This document shows, one piece after another, positions 23,745 to 31,684 of a stretch of 37,413 nt of DNA (positions within the stretch are counted from its first letter, which is position 1; each line of letters starts with the position of its first letter). The stretch spans positions 1-37,413 of the forward strand of contig NZ_WOSX01000033.1 in NCBI RefSeq assembly GCF_011516735.1. The letters run 5' to 3'. The notes below the pieces were generated by a model that was given only the letters and a program-made list of their open reading frames with translations, ran no database searches and was not told the DNA's origin. This DNA is from Acetobacter fallax. Its GTDB lineage: Bacteria > Pseudomonadota > Alphaproteobacteria > Acetobacterales > Acetobacteraceae. Both the position numbers and the translations under genes were made by a program.

Positions 23745-24601
23745 GGCGGGGACTGGTGGCGGCGTTTGCGGTTCTGGCTGCGTCACCGGCGATAGCGCAT
23801 GACATGGAGATGATGCCGGGCATGGTGATGGGGGCGACAAAAAAGCCGGTGGCGCGGGGGCGGGTGACTCCGGCGCCTGCTGTGTCTGTGAAGGTTGTGC
23901 CGTCATCGTCTTCCGCGCCGATGCGTCCGGCGCCAGTGGTGTATGTCGCGGGAATTCAGCCGGTGATGGATCACATGCTGTATGCTCATGCTCTGCTTGA
24001 CGAGTTTGAGGCGCGTTATAACGGTCGTGGTGGTGAGTTCCGGTATGACGGGCAGGGCTGGTATGGTACTGATTATGATAAGCTCTGGATAAAATCCGAA
24101 GGAACGGTCAGCCGGACCGGTCGCTTTGGCGACGGGGATCATGAGATTCTCTATGACCGGGCGATTTCACGTTACTTCGATGTTCAGACCGGTGTCCGGC
24201 TTGATATTGATAATGGTCCTGCGAGGGCATGGGGAGCGGCTGGCATTCAGGGTCTGGCGCTCTGGTTTTTTGATCTTGAAGCGACGGCGTATTTCAGCGA
24301 TCGCGGGGCGGCGGCTCGTTTGCAGGGATCGTATGACATTCTGCTGACCAACCGTCTTATCCTGCAACCGCAGGCGGAGCTGAATTTCTATTCGACCGCA
24401 GACCGTGCTCGTGGTGTCGGGCGTGGTTTCTCCGACATCGATACCGGATTGCGACTCCGGTATGAGTGGTTTCGGAAGCTCGCGCCGTATGTCGGCATCA
24501 CATATTCTGGCAGATTCGGCCAGGCTGCGGAGATTGCCCGGCGTCGCGGGTCTGTTGTGGGGGATGTGACGTTTGCATTTGGTCTGCGGTCCTGGTTCTG
24601 A
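23741..24601 (+). CDS. copB: Copper-resistance outer-membrane protein CopB
   Basis: The 286-residue protein has a signal peptide (RRGLVAAFAVLAASPAIA) followed by a short Met/His-rich stretch (HDMEMMPGMVMG). The CopB domain follows: VMDHMLYAHALLDEFEARYN, then YDGQGWYGTDYDKLWIKSEG, YDRAISRYFDVQTGVRLDID, and a C-terminal beta-barrel ending FAFGLRSWF with a terminal aromatic residue typical of outer-membrane proteins. It probably binds or exports copper at the outer membrane together with CopA. The start ATG 23741 overlaps the copA stop. The Met-rich segment is shorter than in Pseudomonas CopB. Confidence 0.93.
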   Translation: MRRGLVAAFAVLAASPAIAHDMEMMPGMVMGATKKPVARGRVTPAPAVSVKVVPSSSSAPMRPAPVVYVAGIQPVMDHMLYAHALLDEFEARYNGRGGEFRYDGQGWYGTDYDKLWIKSEGTVSRTGRFGDGDHEILYDRAISRYFDVQTGVRLDIDNGPARAWGAAGIQGLALWFFDLEATAYFSDRGAAARLQGSYDILLTNRLILQPQAELNFYSTADRARGVGRGFSDIDTGLRLRYEWFRKLAPYVGITYSGRFGQAAEIARRRGSVVGDVTFAFGLRSWF

Positions 24602-24652
24602 GTGTTTTCTGCTCTTTGTCGTGGTTTGAAAGGCTGCGGATTTGACGGGGAA

Positions 24653-24688
24653 TTAACGAACGTGGGGTGGGATTGCCACTTCCGTTAA
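24653..24688. promoter_or_regulatory. Imperfect inverted repeat upstream of flp
   Basis: The arms TTAACGAACGTGG (24653-24665) and CCACTTCCGTTAA (24676-24688) match in 11 of 13 positions, with ten bases between. The right arm ends with the TTAA that begins the CtrA-type site. It could be a regulator site for the pilus locus or a copB terminator; no T-run follows. Confidence 0.35.
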
Positions 24689-24699
24689 CCAGCAATTAA
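24685..24699 (+). promoter_or_regulatory. Putative CtrA-binding site (TTAA-N7-TTAA) upstream of flp
   Basis: The bases TTAACCAGCAATTAA are an exact match to the CtrA consensus of two TTAA half-sites seven bases apart. It lies 106 bases before the flp start codon, upstream of the leader hairpin. In Caulobacter CtrA activates the pilA and cpa genes, so the same logic is plausible here. It is a single site found by eye; the promoter boxes were not resolved. Confidence 0.55.
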
Positions 24700-24732
24700 T
24701 CGAATTCGTGAATCCTGACGTCAACCCGTGCG

Positions 24733-24782
24733 CCGGAGAGAAATCTTCAGGCGCCCCGGTGGAGGGACGGTTTTCTCTCCGG
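24733..24782 (+). promoter_or_regulatory. Leader hairpin before flp
   Basis: The arms CCGGAGAGAAA (24733-24743) and TTTCTCTCCGG (24772-24782) are perfect 11-base inverted repeats enclosing 28 bases. The hairpin would end 22 bases before the flp start, just ahead of the AACAGGA ribosome site. It may stabilise the pilin mRNA or tune its translation. No T-run follows, so it is not a simple terminator. Confidence 0.45.
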
Positions 24783-24804
24783 TGACATAACAGGATGAAA
24801 ACAC

Positions 24805-25008
24805 ATGGTCACAATTATGCGTAAAATTCGCGCTTTTCTGGGTGACCGGGAAGGTGTGACGGCGATCGAATACGCTTTGATTGCCGGATTGATTGCGGTT
24901 GTTGCGTTTGGCGCGATGAAGAGTGTCGGGACGAGTCTGAGTAATCTGTTCAGCACAATTGCAACTTCCATTTCGGATGCGCCGGGTACGGGTTCGACTG
25001 CGGGCTGA
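24805..25008 (+). CDS. flp: Flp-type pilin (TadA-secreted type IVb pilin)
   Basis: This 67-residue prepilin is the main subunit of the Flp/Tad pilus. The basic leader (MRKIRAFLGDREG) ends at Gly17. Cleavage would give a mature pilin starting VTAIEYALIAGLIAVV, which has the invariant Glu at +5 and adjacent Tyr of Flp pilins and one long hydrophobic helix. A short Ser/Thr/Gly-rich tail follows. ATG 24805 has AACAGGA upstream; Met5 (24817) is an alternative. It is the first gene of the pilus locus, followed 37 bases later by the prepilin peptidase gene. A CtrA-type site and a leader hairpin lie upstream. It is the only pilin gene in the window. Confidence 0.95.
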   Translation: MVTIMRKIRAFLGDREGVTAIEYALIAGLIAVVAFGAMKSVGTSLSNLFSTIATSISDAPGTGSTAG

Positions 25009-25045
25009 TCCTGCTTTCTATTATTCTGAGTGATGAAAACAAAAG

Positions 25046-25540
25046 ATGCTGCAGAATATTATTTTTTTTGCGGTATCTGCTGTTCTTCTGGTCTCCGCTT
25101 TCACGGATCTGCGGGCGCGGATCATCTATAATTCCGCGCCCGCGATCGTGATTGCCCTGTCTTTTCTATCTGCCTGTAACAGGGGAGAGTTTATTTTAAG
25201 TATTCAGGTCGTGCTTGTTTTTTCTCCATTTTTGTATTTGTTATGGGTTTTTCGTATTCTGGGTGGCGGTGACGTAAAATTACTGATTAGTCTTTTACCG
25301 CTTGTTTCTATTCCCCATCTTTTTTCTTTGTTTTTTTCTATTGCTTTGACCGGGACTGTTCTGGCGGCGGGTTATTTGATTCGCTTTTTTCTGTTGTCAG
25401 GAGTGTGGCGTGTCCGGCGTGATGCTGAATATCACGGAAAAAACTCGCAAACCGTAATTTCTCCGCAGTTGCCAGGCCTTCCTTATGCTGTGGCGATTGC
25501 CTTCGGAACGATATTGAATATTAATAATCTGATCGGATAG
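25046..25540 (+). CDS. cpaA: Flp prepilin peptidase (TadV/CpaA)
   Basis: This 164-residue inner-membrane aspartic protease (A24 family) removes the leader of the Flp pilin. It shows the two catalytic Asp motifs: Asp21 in FTDLRARIIYN and Asp76 in LGGGDVKLL. Five or six hydrophobic helices span the protein (for example LSIQVVLVFSPFLYLLWVF and LFSLFFSIALTGTVLAAGYL). Its length fits the short CpaA type without the N-terminal methylase domain. The C-terminal LPYAVAIAFGTIL is typical. ATG 25046 is used; only a weak AAAAG precedes it. Codon use is more AT-rich than in the copAB genes just upstream. Confidence 0.92.
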   Translation: MLQNIIFFAVSAVLLVSAFTDLRARIIYNSAPAIVIALSFLSACNRGEFILSIQVVLVFSPFLYLLWVFRILGGGDVKLLISLLPLVSIPHLFSLFFSIALTGTVLAAGYLIRFFLLSGVWRVRRDAEYHGKNSQTVISPQLPGLPYAVAIAFGTILNINNLIG

Positions 25541-25545
25541 AGCTG

Positions 25546-26400
25546 ATGGGAATACACAAATATATAACATATGGCTGCATATTTGTTCTCACGGTTCTTT
25601 CCCTGTTTCTCCTTGGAAAATTATCTCTCCACCAGGATCTTCCGTCTGCAGCGCCTCCTCCTGTCGTAAAGACTGAACCAGCCATTAAAATTCTGGTCGC
25701 GCATCATCAGTTATTTCCGGGTGAAATTCTGAAGGAAGAAGATCTGTCTGATCAGACTGTCCCTCAATCGTTCAGATCGTTTGGTACTCTGCTCAGCAGT
25801 CAGAGAAAAGATTTTATTGGCACGCTCCTGCGTGTTGCGCTTCCGAAGGGTGCTCAACTGAGAGGGGATGATGTTGTGCACCCCGGAGAGGGCGGATTTC
25901 TTGCTGCCCTCCTTTCGCCCGGGATGCGTGGCGTCTCGGTCACCGTGGACCCTGCCAGTGCTGCGGGCAGTCTGATCTGGCCGGGTGACTATGTCGATGT
26001 GATTCTGATTCCGGCAAACATGGAAGCGGTTGCATCTTCAGAACACAGTGCCGCATCTCAGACCATTCTTGAAAATTCCCATGTTGTCGCGATTGATCAG
26101 ACGGTTATCCGGGGGAAAAACCCTTCTCTGCCTAATCAGACAGCGCGTACGGCTGTTCTGGAACTGACTCCTGAAAACGCGAGGAAATTAGCACTTGCTC
26201 AAAAATTAGGGCGTATCGTTCTGACACTGCGCCCGCTGAATAAGCCGGACAGCGGACGGTCGGGCTCTGATATTACCTGGAATGAAGATATTTTTGATGC
26301 CAGCGATAAGTTCGAAAAGCCTGCAAGCGACACGAGGCCCGCAGGCATCGCGGCTATGCGGGTGTTTAATGGAATCGAGGAAGCGCCAGGTGCTCACTAA
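25546..26400 (+). CDS. cpaB: Flp pilus assembly protein CpaB/RcpC
   Basis: The 284-residue protein has one N-terminal membrane anchor (GCIFVLTVLSLFLLGKLSL) and a SAF-type domain (IKILVAHHQLFPGEILKEED, then LRVALPKGAQLRGDDVV). The RcpC domain follows, with GMRGVSVTVDPASAAGSLIW and PGDYVDVILI. ENARKLALAQKLGRIVLTLR lies near the end. CpaB is a periplasmic partner of the secretin and helps to shape the pilus channel. It starts at ATG 25546, five bases after the cpaA stop, and its end overlaps or nearly meets the secretin gene. Confidence 0.92.
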   Translation: MGIHKYITYGCIFVLTVLSLFLLGKLSLHQDLPSAAPPPVVKTEPAIKILVAHHQLFPGEILKEEDLSDQTVPQSFRSFGTLLSSQRKDFIGTLLRVALPKGAQLRGDDVVHPGEGGFLAALLSPGMRGVSVTVDPASAAGSLIWPGDYVDVILIPANMEAVASSEHSAASQTILENSHVVAIDQTVIRGKNPSLPNQTARTAVLELTPENARKLALAQKLGRIVLTLRPLNKPDSGRSGSDITWNEDIFDASDKFEKPASDTRPAGIAAMRVFNGIEEAPGAH

Positions 26401-27811
26401 ATTCAGGCATATCCTGGCTGCGGTCATGAAGCCTTATGTCTGTAGAGCTGTAATTCCATTTATTCTGTATGGCCTGATTTCTTCTGCGTGTGCTGCGTCT
26501 TCCATAACGCTGGAGGTCGGAGCGGGAAAACTTATTGAGCTGAAATCAAATGTTGCTACAGCGTTCGCGGCTGATCCTAAGGTTGCGGAAGTAAGGCCTG
26601 CCAATTCAACGACATTGTTTGTTTTTGGAACGGGGCCGGGTCAGACAACGATTTCCGCAGCTGATGCAGCAGGGCATCCTGTTGGACAGTATTTCGTCAC
26701 AGTAAATCCGGCGCAGTATCCTGCGGTTCATGCGCATGACCTGACACGGCAGGAAAATACTGCCCGGATTCAGCCCCGGATGGGTCCGGGGGGCATTACT
26801 CTGAACGGTTCTGCGCCTGATGCCGAAAGTGCGGAGCGCGCAGTTGCCTCTGCCCAGGATGAAGTTGGTAAAGATACTGTTTACAACAGGATGAGAATGT
26901 CTGACCCCATTCAGGTCAATCTTCAGGTTCAGGTTGTTGAAATGTCACGGCAGATGGTGCGCGAACTGGGCGTGCAGTGGGAAAACGTCAATGCCCTGGG
27001 AACAAGTGCGGCTATCGGACTCGCGACCATGAATCCACTCGCTGCTATGGCGGCCAGTCAGAGTAGTTTCTCATTTCTGTCACGCTTTCGTATTGCCGGA
27101 CGGCCGACAACTCTTCAGACAGTTATTGATGTGCTGGCGCAGGATGAACTGGTCCATATGCTTGCTGAGCCTAATCTGACGACTATGAGCGGTGAGGCGG
27201 CCAGTTTCCTGGTGGGTGGTGAGTATCCAATTCCCATCGCGTCTTACAACAATACGGTTTCTGTACAGTACAAGCAGTATGGTGTTTCTCTGTCTTTTGT
27301 ACCCACTGTTCTTACTGGCGGGCGGATCAATCTGCATGTGCGGCCGGAGGTCAGCCAGCTTAGTGCCACCGGAGCAGTGTCATTTGGGGAGGGGAATAAC
27401 TCTGTCAGTATCCCGGCGCTCACGGTCAGTCGCGTCGATACAACGGTTGAACTGGGCAGTGGTCAGAGTTTTGCGATTGCGGGTCTCTTTCAGGATAGTA
27501 CTACGACAACTTCACTTGGTCTTCCGGGTCTGAGTGAAATACCGATTCTCGGTGCACTGTTCCGTTCAAACAGCTTTCAGCATAACCAGAGTGAACTCGT
27601 TATCATTGTGACGCCCTACATTGTGCGGCCAGTTGCAAATCCAGGCCTGCTGGCGAGGCCTGATGCGAACTGGACGCCGCCCAATGATTCCGAGCGGGCT
27701 CTTCTGGGGTACCAGTCCGGTAAACGGACGAGTCTGGACGTGAAGAAAACGCAGGGCACAGCCGTTTCAAAACCAGCTGAGCCGCTCGATATTGGCTTCG
27801 TGGTGGATTAA
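26369..27811 (+). CDS. cpaC: Flp pilus secretin CpaC/RcpA
   Basis: This outer-membrane secretin forms the pore for the Flp pilus. It has a signal peptide (CRAVIPFILYGLISSACAAS), an N-terminal domain with ITLEVGAGKLIELKSNVATA and VFGTGPGQTTISAADAAG, and a BON-like stretch (ITLNGSAPDAESAERAVASA). The secretin core follows: VNLQVQVVEMSRQMVRELGV, LAEPNLTTMSGEAASFLVGG with EYPIPI, GVSLSFVPTVLTGGRINLHV, and the signature ELGSGQSFAIAGLFQ to GLPGLSEIPILGALFRS, ending ELVIIVTPYIVRPV. The start is ambiguous. ATG 26369 overlaps cpaB by 32 bases and gives 480 residues. ATG 26426 gives 461 residues with a cleaner signal peptide. Neither has a strong ribosome site. Confidence 0.93.
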   Translation: MESRKRQVLTKFRHILAAVMKPYVCRAVIPFILYGLISSACAASSITLEVGAGKLIELKSNVATAFAADPKVAEVRPANSTTLFVFGTGPGQTTISAADAAGHPVGQYFVTVNPAQYPAVHAHDLTRQENTARIQPRMGPGGITLNGSAPDAESAERAVASAQDEVGKDTVYNRMRMSDPIQVNLQVQVVEMSRQMVRELGVQWENVNALGTSAAIGLATMNPLAAMAASQSSFSFLSRFRIAGRPTTLQTVIDVLAQDELVHMLAEPNLTTMSGEAASFLVGGEYPIPIASYNNTVSVQYKQYGVSLSFVPTVLTGGRINLHVRPEVSQLSATGAVSFGEGNNSVSIPALTVSRVDTTVELGSGQSFAIAGLFQDSTTTTSLGLPGLSEIPILGALFRSNSFQHNQSELVIIVTPYIVRPVANPGLLARPDANWTPPNDSERALLGYQSGKRTSLDVKKTQGTAVSKPAEPLDIGFVVD

Positions 27812-27812
27812 T

Positions 27813-28118
27813 ATGACAGCATATCCGGTAAAAACAACACTGCTTGTAGCCAGCTTATTTGTTCTGTCAGGATGCGCTGAGACGGACCCGCTTTATATGG
27901 CGAGTCGATGGAACATGCCCAGTGCAAACTCCCATAATCTGCTTCTGCAGGTTGCTGTTCCTTCTGATCTCAGTTCGGGGCGGTCAGATGCAACATTTGA
28001 CGCGACTCTCGCTGCGGATGCTGTGAAACGGCTTCGTGATGGAAAAGTAAAGAAAATCCAGAACACAAGCCTTGCCCAGGTCGGTAATAATCAGTCAGGA
28101 GGAGGTGGTTCACAATGA
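27813..28118 (+). CDS. Short CpaD-like pilus lipoprotein
   Basis: This 101-residue lipoprotein has the signal LLVASLFVLSGC with Cys as the lipid-bearing residue. It sits exactly where cpaD lies in Tad loci, between the secretin and cpaE, starting one base after the cpaC stop and overlapping the cpaE start (ATGA). Known CpaD proteins are about twice as long, so this is a short version or an unrelated lipoprotein in the same slot. The mature part has HNLLLQVAVPSDLSSGRSDA and AADAVKRLRDGKVKKIQ, and ends in a Gly/Ser-rich tail. Position, not sequence, supports the name. It probably helps to target or stabilise the secretin. Confidence 0.7.
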   Translation: MTAYPVKTTLLVASLFVLSGCAETDPLYMASRWNMPSANSHNLLLQVAVPSDLSSGRSDATFDATLAADAVKRLRDGKVKKIQNTSLAQVGNNQSGGGGSQ

Positions 28119-29371
28119 ATCACATAAAATCTCTTGAGCTGTCACCAGCATTAGACGGATCTAAAAAAAAATCACCGCATGATAGTCAGATTCAGGCATT
28201 TGTCTCTGAACCGACAAGCGAAAATATTCTGCGGGAGGTGCTTGACGAATTTCAGCCCGGGAACTTCAGTCTTTCATGCCTGACGTGTGCACAGGCTACG
28301 ACCAGACTACGTCGCGGTGCAACACCGAAAATACTGATTATTGATGTTGCCGGTGAAGATCAGCCCATAACCTGTCTGGTTGAACTTGCGAATACTCTTG
28401 AGCCGGATGTGAAGGTTCTTGTTATTGGTGACCGGCAGGATGCGAATTTCTATCGGCAGCTGACACGAGGCCTGGGCGTTGCTGAGTATCTTTACAAGCC
28501 ATTGAATCGTTCGATGGTCGCAAGGTTTTTTGGCCCGTTCCTGACAGATGGAGATTACGAACCGGAAACAACACGTGGCGGCCGCGTTCTGGGTTTTCTG
28601 AGTGCACGGGGTGGAGCCGGGGCAACGACTATTGCGGCTAACCTGGCATGGTATCTCGGAGAGATTGCGCGTCGTCATACACTGATCCTTGATGCGAACC
28701 TTTATACCGGCTCAGTATCCGTACTCCTTGGCACAAAGGCAGATGGCGGCCTTCGTACGGCTTTTGAATCTCCACAGCGTGTTGATGAATTGTTTATCGA
28801 ACGAAGCGCTCAGAAAGTGAGTGAGCGATGCGATGTTCTGAGTAGTCAGGTTGATTTATCAGAGTTTGTTGTGGTTTCTTCTAATGGTCCTGAGCATCTT
28901 ATAGGTATTGTAAAAAAGAAGTATAATTTCATTGTAATAGATATTCCAAATTGTCTCAATGAAGTTGATAGAAATATAATTGATATGTGTGATCAGAGAG
29001 TTATTGTTCTTGATCCGACATTGCCTTCTCTGAGAGATACGCTAAGACTTATGGCGGCGTCCAGAAATGGCACGCACGGTGTCCGACCTCTTATTGTTCT
29101 TAATAAGTTTGGGCAACCTGGTAGTCTTTCACTTACTGAAATTGCAGATGGTCTGGGACGTCAGCCGGATGTCATTATTCCGTTTCTTCCAAAAATAATA
29201 AATGAATCTGAGATTTCTGGTTATGCCGCTGTGCAAAATAAGAGTGCTTTCAGATCTTCAATTGAGACGCTGGCACAGGAGGCGGCTTCGGTGAGTGCGA
29301 GTGGAAAATCTACTGAACAGGGACCATTGAGACGTCTGGTGACAGGTTTCATTGAAAGAATACGGAAATAA
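28115..29371 (+). CDS. cpaE: Pilus assembly/localisation ATPase CpaE/TadZ
   Basis: This 418-residue protein has an N-terminal receiver-like domain (PKILIIDVAGE, LVIGDRQDANFYRQLTRGLG, EYLYKPLNRS) and a C-terminal MinD/ParA-type ATPase domain. The nucleotide loop reads SARGGAGATTIAANLAWYLG (163-182). The usual second lysine is replaced (GATT rather than GKTT), as is common in TadZ. ILDANLYTGSVSVLLG and FIVIDIPNCLNEVDRNIIDM follow. In Caulobacter and others it places the pilus machine at the pole. A strong AGGAGGAGGT ribosome site lies before ATG 28115, within the cpaD-like gene's end. The C-terminal third becomes AT-rich. Confidence 0.92.
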   Translation: MNHIKSLELSPALDGSKKKSPHDSQIQAFVSEPTSENILREVLDEFQPGNFSLSCLTCAQATTRLRRGATPKILIIDVAGEDQPITCLVELANTLEPDVKVLVIGDRQDANFYRQLTRGLGVAEYLYKPLNRSMVARFFGPFLTDGDYEPETTRGGRVLGFLSARGGAGATTIAANLAWYLGEIARRHTLILDANLYTGSVSVLLGTKADGGLRTAFESPQRVDELFIERSAQKVSERCDVLSSQVDLSEFVVVSSNGPEHLIGIVKKKYNFIVIDIPNCLNEVDRNIIDMCDQRVIVLDPTLPSLRDTLRLMAASRNGTHGVRPLIVLNKFGQPGSLSLTEIADGLGRQPDVIIPFLPKIINESEISGYAAVQNKSAFRSSIETLAQEAASVSASGKSTEQGPLRRLVTGFIERIRK

Positions 29372-29373
29372 CT

Positions 29374-30714
29374 ATGTCTTCGTCGTTTGGAAAAAAAACA
29401 ATATCGACGCAGCCTCCGATCGATACTGTTCACAACAATACAATTCATCATACGGTGGAAGTGGTTGCTCAGTCAGCTGAGTTGCATGGATTTTGTCTTG
29501 AAAGGCTTGATCCGGCGGCAATAAATAAATTGCCACCGGAACGGCTCATGCTTGAAATTGAGCGGGTCGTCAACGAGATCGCCAATGAGAAACGTGTCCA
29601 GCTTAATGCGCGGGAGCAGAAATCGCTTGCTAATGATCTGGTTAACGACATGCTGGGTCTTGGACCCATACAACCGCTTCTGGATGATGACCAGATAACG
29701 GACATCATGGTCAATGGGCCTTATCGTGTCTTTGTAGAAAAATACGGAAAGCTCATTGATGCAAAAGTTAATTTTCGGGATAAGCGTCATCTGATGGCCG
29801 TAAGTCAGAGAATTGCTTCTGCTGTTGGCCGTCGTATTGATGAATCGAGTCCGACCGTTGATGCACGTCTGAGTGACGGATCTCGTGTTAATATTGTCTT
29901 TCCTCCTCTCGCGCTGGACGGACCTTATGTCTCCATTCGAAAATTTTCAAAGAAAAAAATAGATTTTAAGAAACTTGTCGAAAATGGAAGCTGTTCCGTA
30001 CAGATTGCCAGAATTCTTGAAATTGCATCCCGTGTGCGACTGAATGTCATTATATCTGGCGGAACAGGATCAGGTAAGACTACGTTGATGAATGCAATGT
30101 CCCGGCTTATTGACCCGGGTGAACGTGTTATAACTGTTGAGGATGCAGCTGAACTTCAGTTTCAGCAGCCACATGTTGTTCGTCTTGAAACACGACCGCC
30201 TTCGATTGAAGGTACAGGAGAAATCACGCAGCGTGATCTCGTGAAGAACGCGCTCAGGATGCGGCCGGACAGAATTATAATCGGTGAGGTTCGTGGCGCT
30301 GAAGCATTTGATATGCTGCAGGCAATGAATACAGGTCATGATGGAAGTATGTCCACGATCCATGCGAATTCTACCAGAGATGCAATCACCCGGATTGAGA
30401 ATATGGTGCAGATGGGGAATTTAGGACTTCCTGTGGCATCGATTCGAACGCAGATTGTGGGAGCGGTTGACCTTATCGTTCAGATTGAGCGACAGCGTGA
30501 CGGGGTCCGGCGAATAGTACAGGTCACTGATGTTGCTGGTCTTGAAGGCGATGTCGTTACGTTAAATGACATCATAACATTCAATATCGATGGAGAAAAT
30601 CATGATGGAAAGATTGTTGGGCATTATAATGTGTCACGGGCTCGCCCAAGTTTTCATAGCACTTTAACTTATTTTCAGCTTGATAAAGTCTGGGTAAATG
30701 CTCTTGGAGATTAA
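29374..30714 (+). CDS. cpaF: Flp pilus assembly ATPase CpaF/TadA
   Basis: This 446-residue secretion ATPase (VirB11/PilT superfamily) powers pilus extension and retraction in the cytoplasm. The N-terminal domain has [20 protein letters not shown] and [17 protein letters not shown]. The Walker A is [15 protein letters not shown] (about 228-242), the Asp box [20 protein letters not shown], the Walker [21 protein letters not shown], and the His box [20 protein letters not shown]. All catalytic blocks are intact. It begins two bases after the cpaE stop at ATG 29374, and tadB follows after eight bases, so the order cpaE-cpaF-tadB-tadC-tadD is tight and surely one transcript. Confidence 0.97.
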   Translation: MSSSFGKKTISTQPPIDTVHNNTIHHTVEVVAQSAELHGFCLERLDPAAINKLPPERLMLEIERVVNEIANEKRVQLNAREQKSLANDLVNDMLGLGPIQPLLDDDQITDIMVNGPYRVFVEKYGKLIDAKVNFRDKRHLMAVSQRIASAVGRRIDESSPTVDARLSDGSRVNIVFPPLALDGPYVSIRKFSKKKIDFKKLVENGSCSVQIARILEIASRVRLNVIISGGTGSGKTTLMNAMSRLIDPGERVITVEDAAELQFQQPHVVRLETRPPSIEGTGEITQRDLVKNALRMRPDRIIIGEVRGAEAFDMLQAMNTGHDGSMSTIHANSTRDAITRIENMVQMGNLGLPVASIRTQIVGAVDLIVQIERQRDGVRRIVQVTDVAGLEGDVVTLNDIITFNIDGENHDGKIVGHYNVSRARPSFHSTLTYFQLDKVWVNALGD

Positions 30715-30722
30715 GGCAGAAT

Positions 30723-31679
30723 ATGTCCGGTCTGTTCGGCCTTGAATGTGGTTTAATTATTATTGTATTGTGCATCGTAGTTGCATTTAAAGAATTTGTT
30801 GCAGAAAAAAATTATAATCGCACTCGTTCAAACAGAATTTCTGTGGTGGCTGGTCATGAGAGTAATATTGAAATAGATCACCCGGCATCTATTTTAACAC
30901 CTCCAAAAAATAAGAATAAATACATTTATTTATTAAAGAATGTCGTGGGTTTTGATTTTCATAGCACGTTATACACAAAAAAAGATATTTATAAGGTTTG
31001 TTCGGTAGTTTTTTTTGCTGTGACATTGGTTTCTTTTGTTCTTGCACATTTTCTTGATCGCCTCGCTGTTGAGTTTAGTCCCATTGAGAGTCTTGCTATA
31101 ATAAGAATTTATTTTTCCAGATTGCAGGCAAAACATAATTCAAAACTTATTGAGCAACTTCCGGAAACAGTATCTATGATGGCGCGTTGTCTGAAGGTGG
31201 GTGTATCTCTTTCCAGGACTCTTGAAATTGTAGCGAAGCAGGCCCAGGCACCGACGAAAAATTTGTTTCAGGATGTTATTCATAAGGTTGCTGTCGGTAA
31301 AGAGCTTGGAGAAGCACTGGAAGATCTGGCTTTGAATGGTGGAATAAAAGAATATAGATTTTTTTCTATAATCGTCAGACTTCAGACGAGAACGGGCGGG
31401 GGACTAGCGGAAATTCTCGATAGTTTTGCTTCGACAATCAGAAAACGAACTCAGGCCAGGAAAAAAGCGCTGGCACTTGCTTCTGAAGCCAGAACAAGTT
31501 GTTATGTTCTGGCTGGTTTGCCAATATTTATGTCTGTTCTTATGTTATTCATGAATCCAAAATATATAGAAATTTTGTATACGACACCGTCCGGGTTAAA
31601 AATGTTATATACGGCTATTTTATTATTTATTATGGGTATTTCTTCTATGTTGATTATAACAAAATTGGCTTTGAGGTAG
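30723..31679 (+). CDS. tadB: Flp pilus inner-membrane platform protein TadB
   Basis: The 318-residue protein has an N-terminal helix (GLECGLIIIVLCIVVAF), a second hydrophobic pair near 95-140, and a T2SSF domain: QLPETVSMMARCLKVGVSLS, then QDVIHKVAVGKELGEALEDL, then FSIIVRLQTRTGGGLAEILD. Two C-terminal helices follow (CYVLAGLPIFMSVLMLFMN and LYTAILLFIMGISSMLIITK). It forms the inner-membrane platform with TadC and couples to the CpaF ATPase. Base composition is strikingly AT-rich compared with genes before 24.8 kb. It lies eight bases after cpaF. Confidence 0.93.
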   Translation: MSGLFGLECGLIIIVLCIVVAFKEFVAEKNYNRTRSNRISVVAGHESNIEIDHPASILTPPKNKNKYIYLLKNVVGFDFHSTLYTKKDIYKVCSVVFFAVTLVSFVLAHFLDRLAVEFSPIESLAIIRIYFSRLQAKHNSKLIEQLPETVSMMARCLKVGVSLSRTLEIVAKQAQAPTKNLFQDVIHKVAVGKELGEALEDLALNGGIKEYRFFSIIVRLQTRTGGGLAEILDSFASTIRKRTQARKKALALASEARTSCYVLAGLPIFMSVLMLFMNPKYIEILYTTPSGLKMLYTAILLFIMGISSMLIITKLALR

Positions 31680-31684
31680 CTGCC

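Noticed and set aside
31499..31684. Upstream extension of the tadC frame
   Set aside because: It overlaps tadB in another frame; GTG 31685 with a GAGGT ribosome site is the better start.
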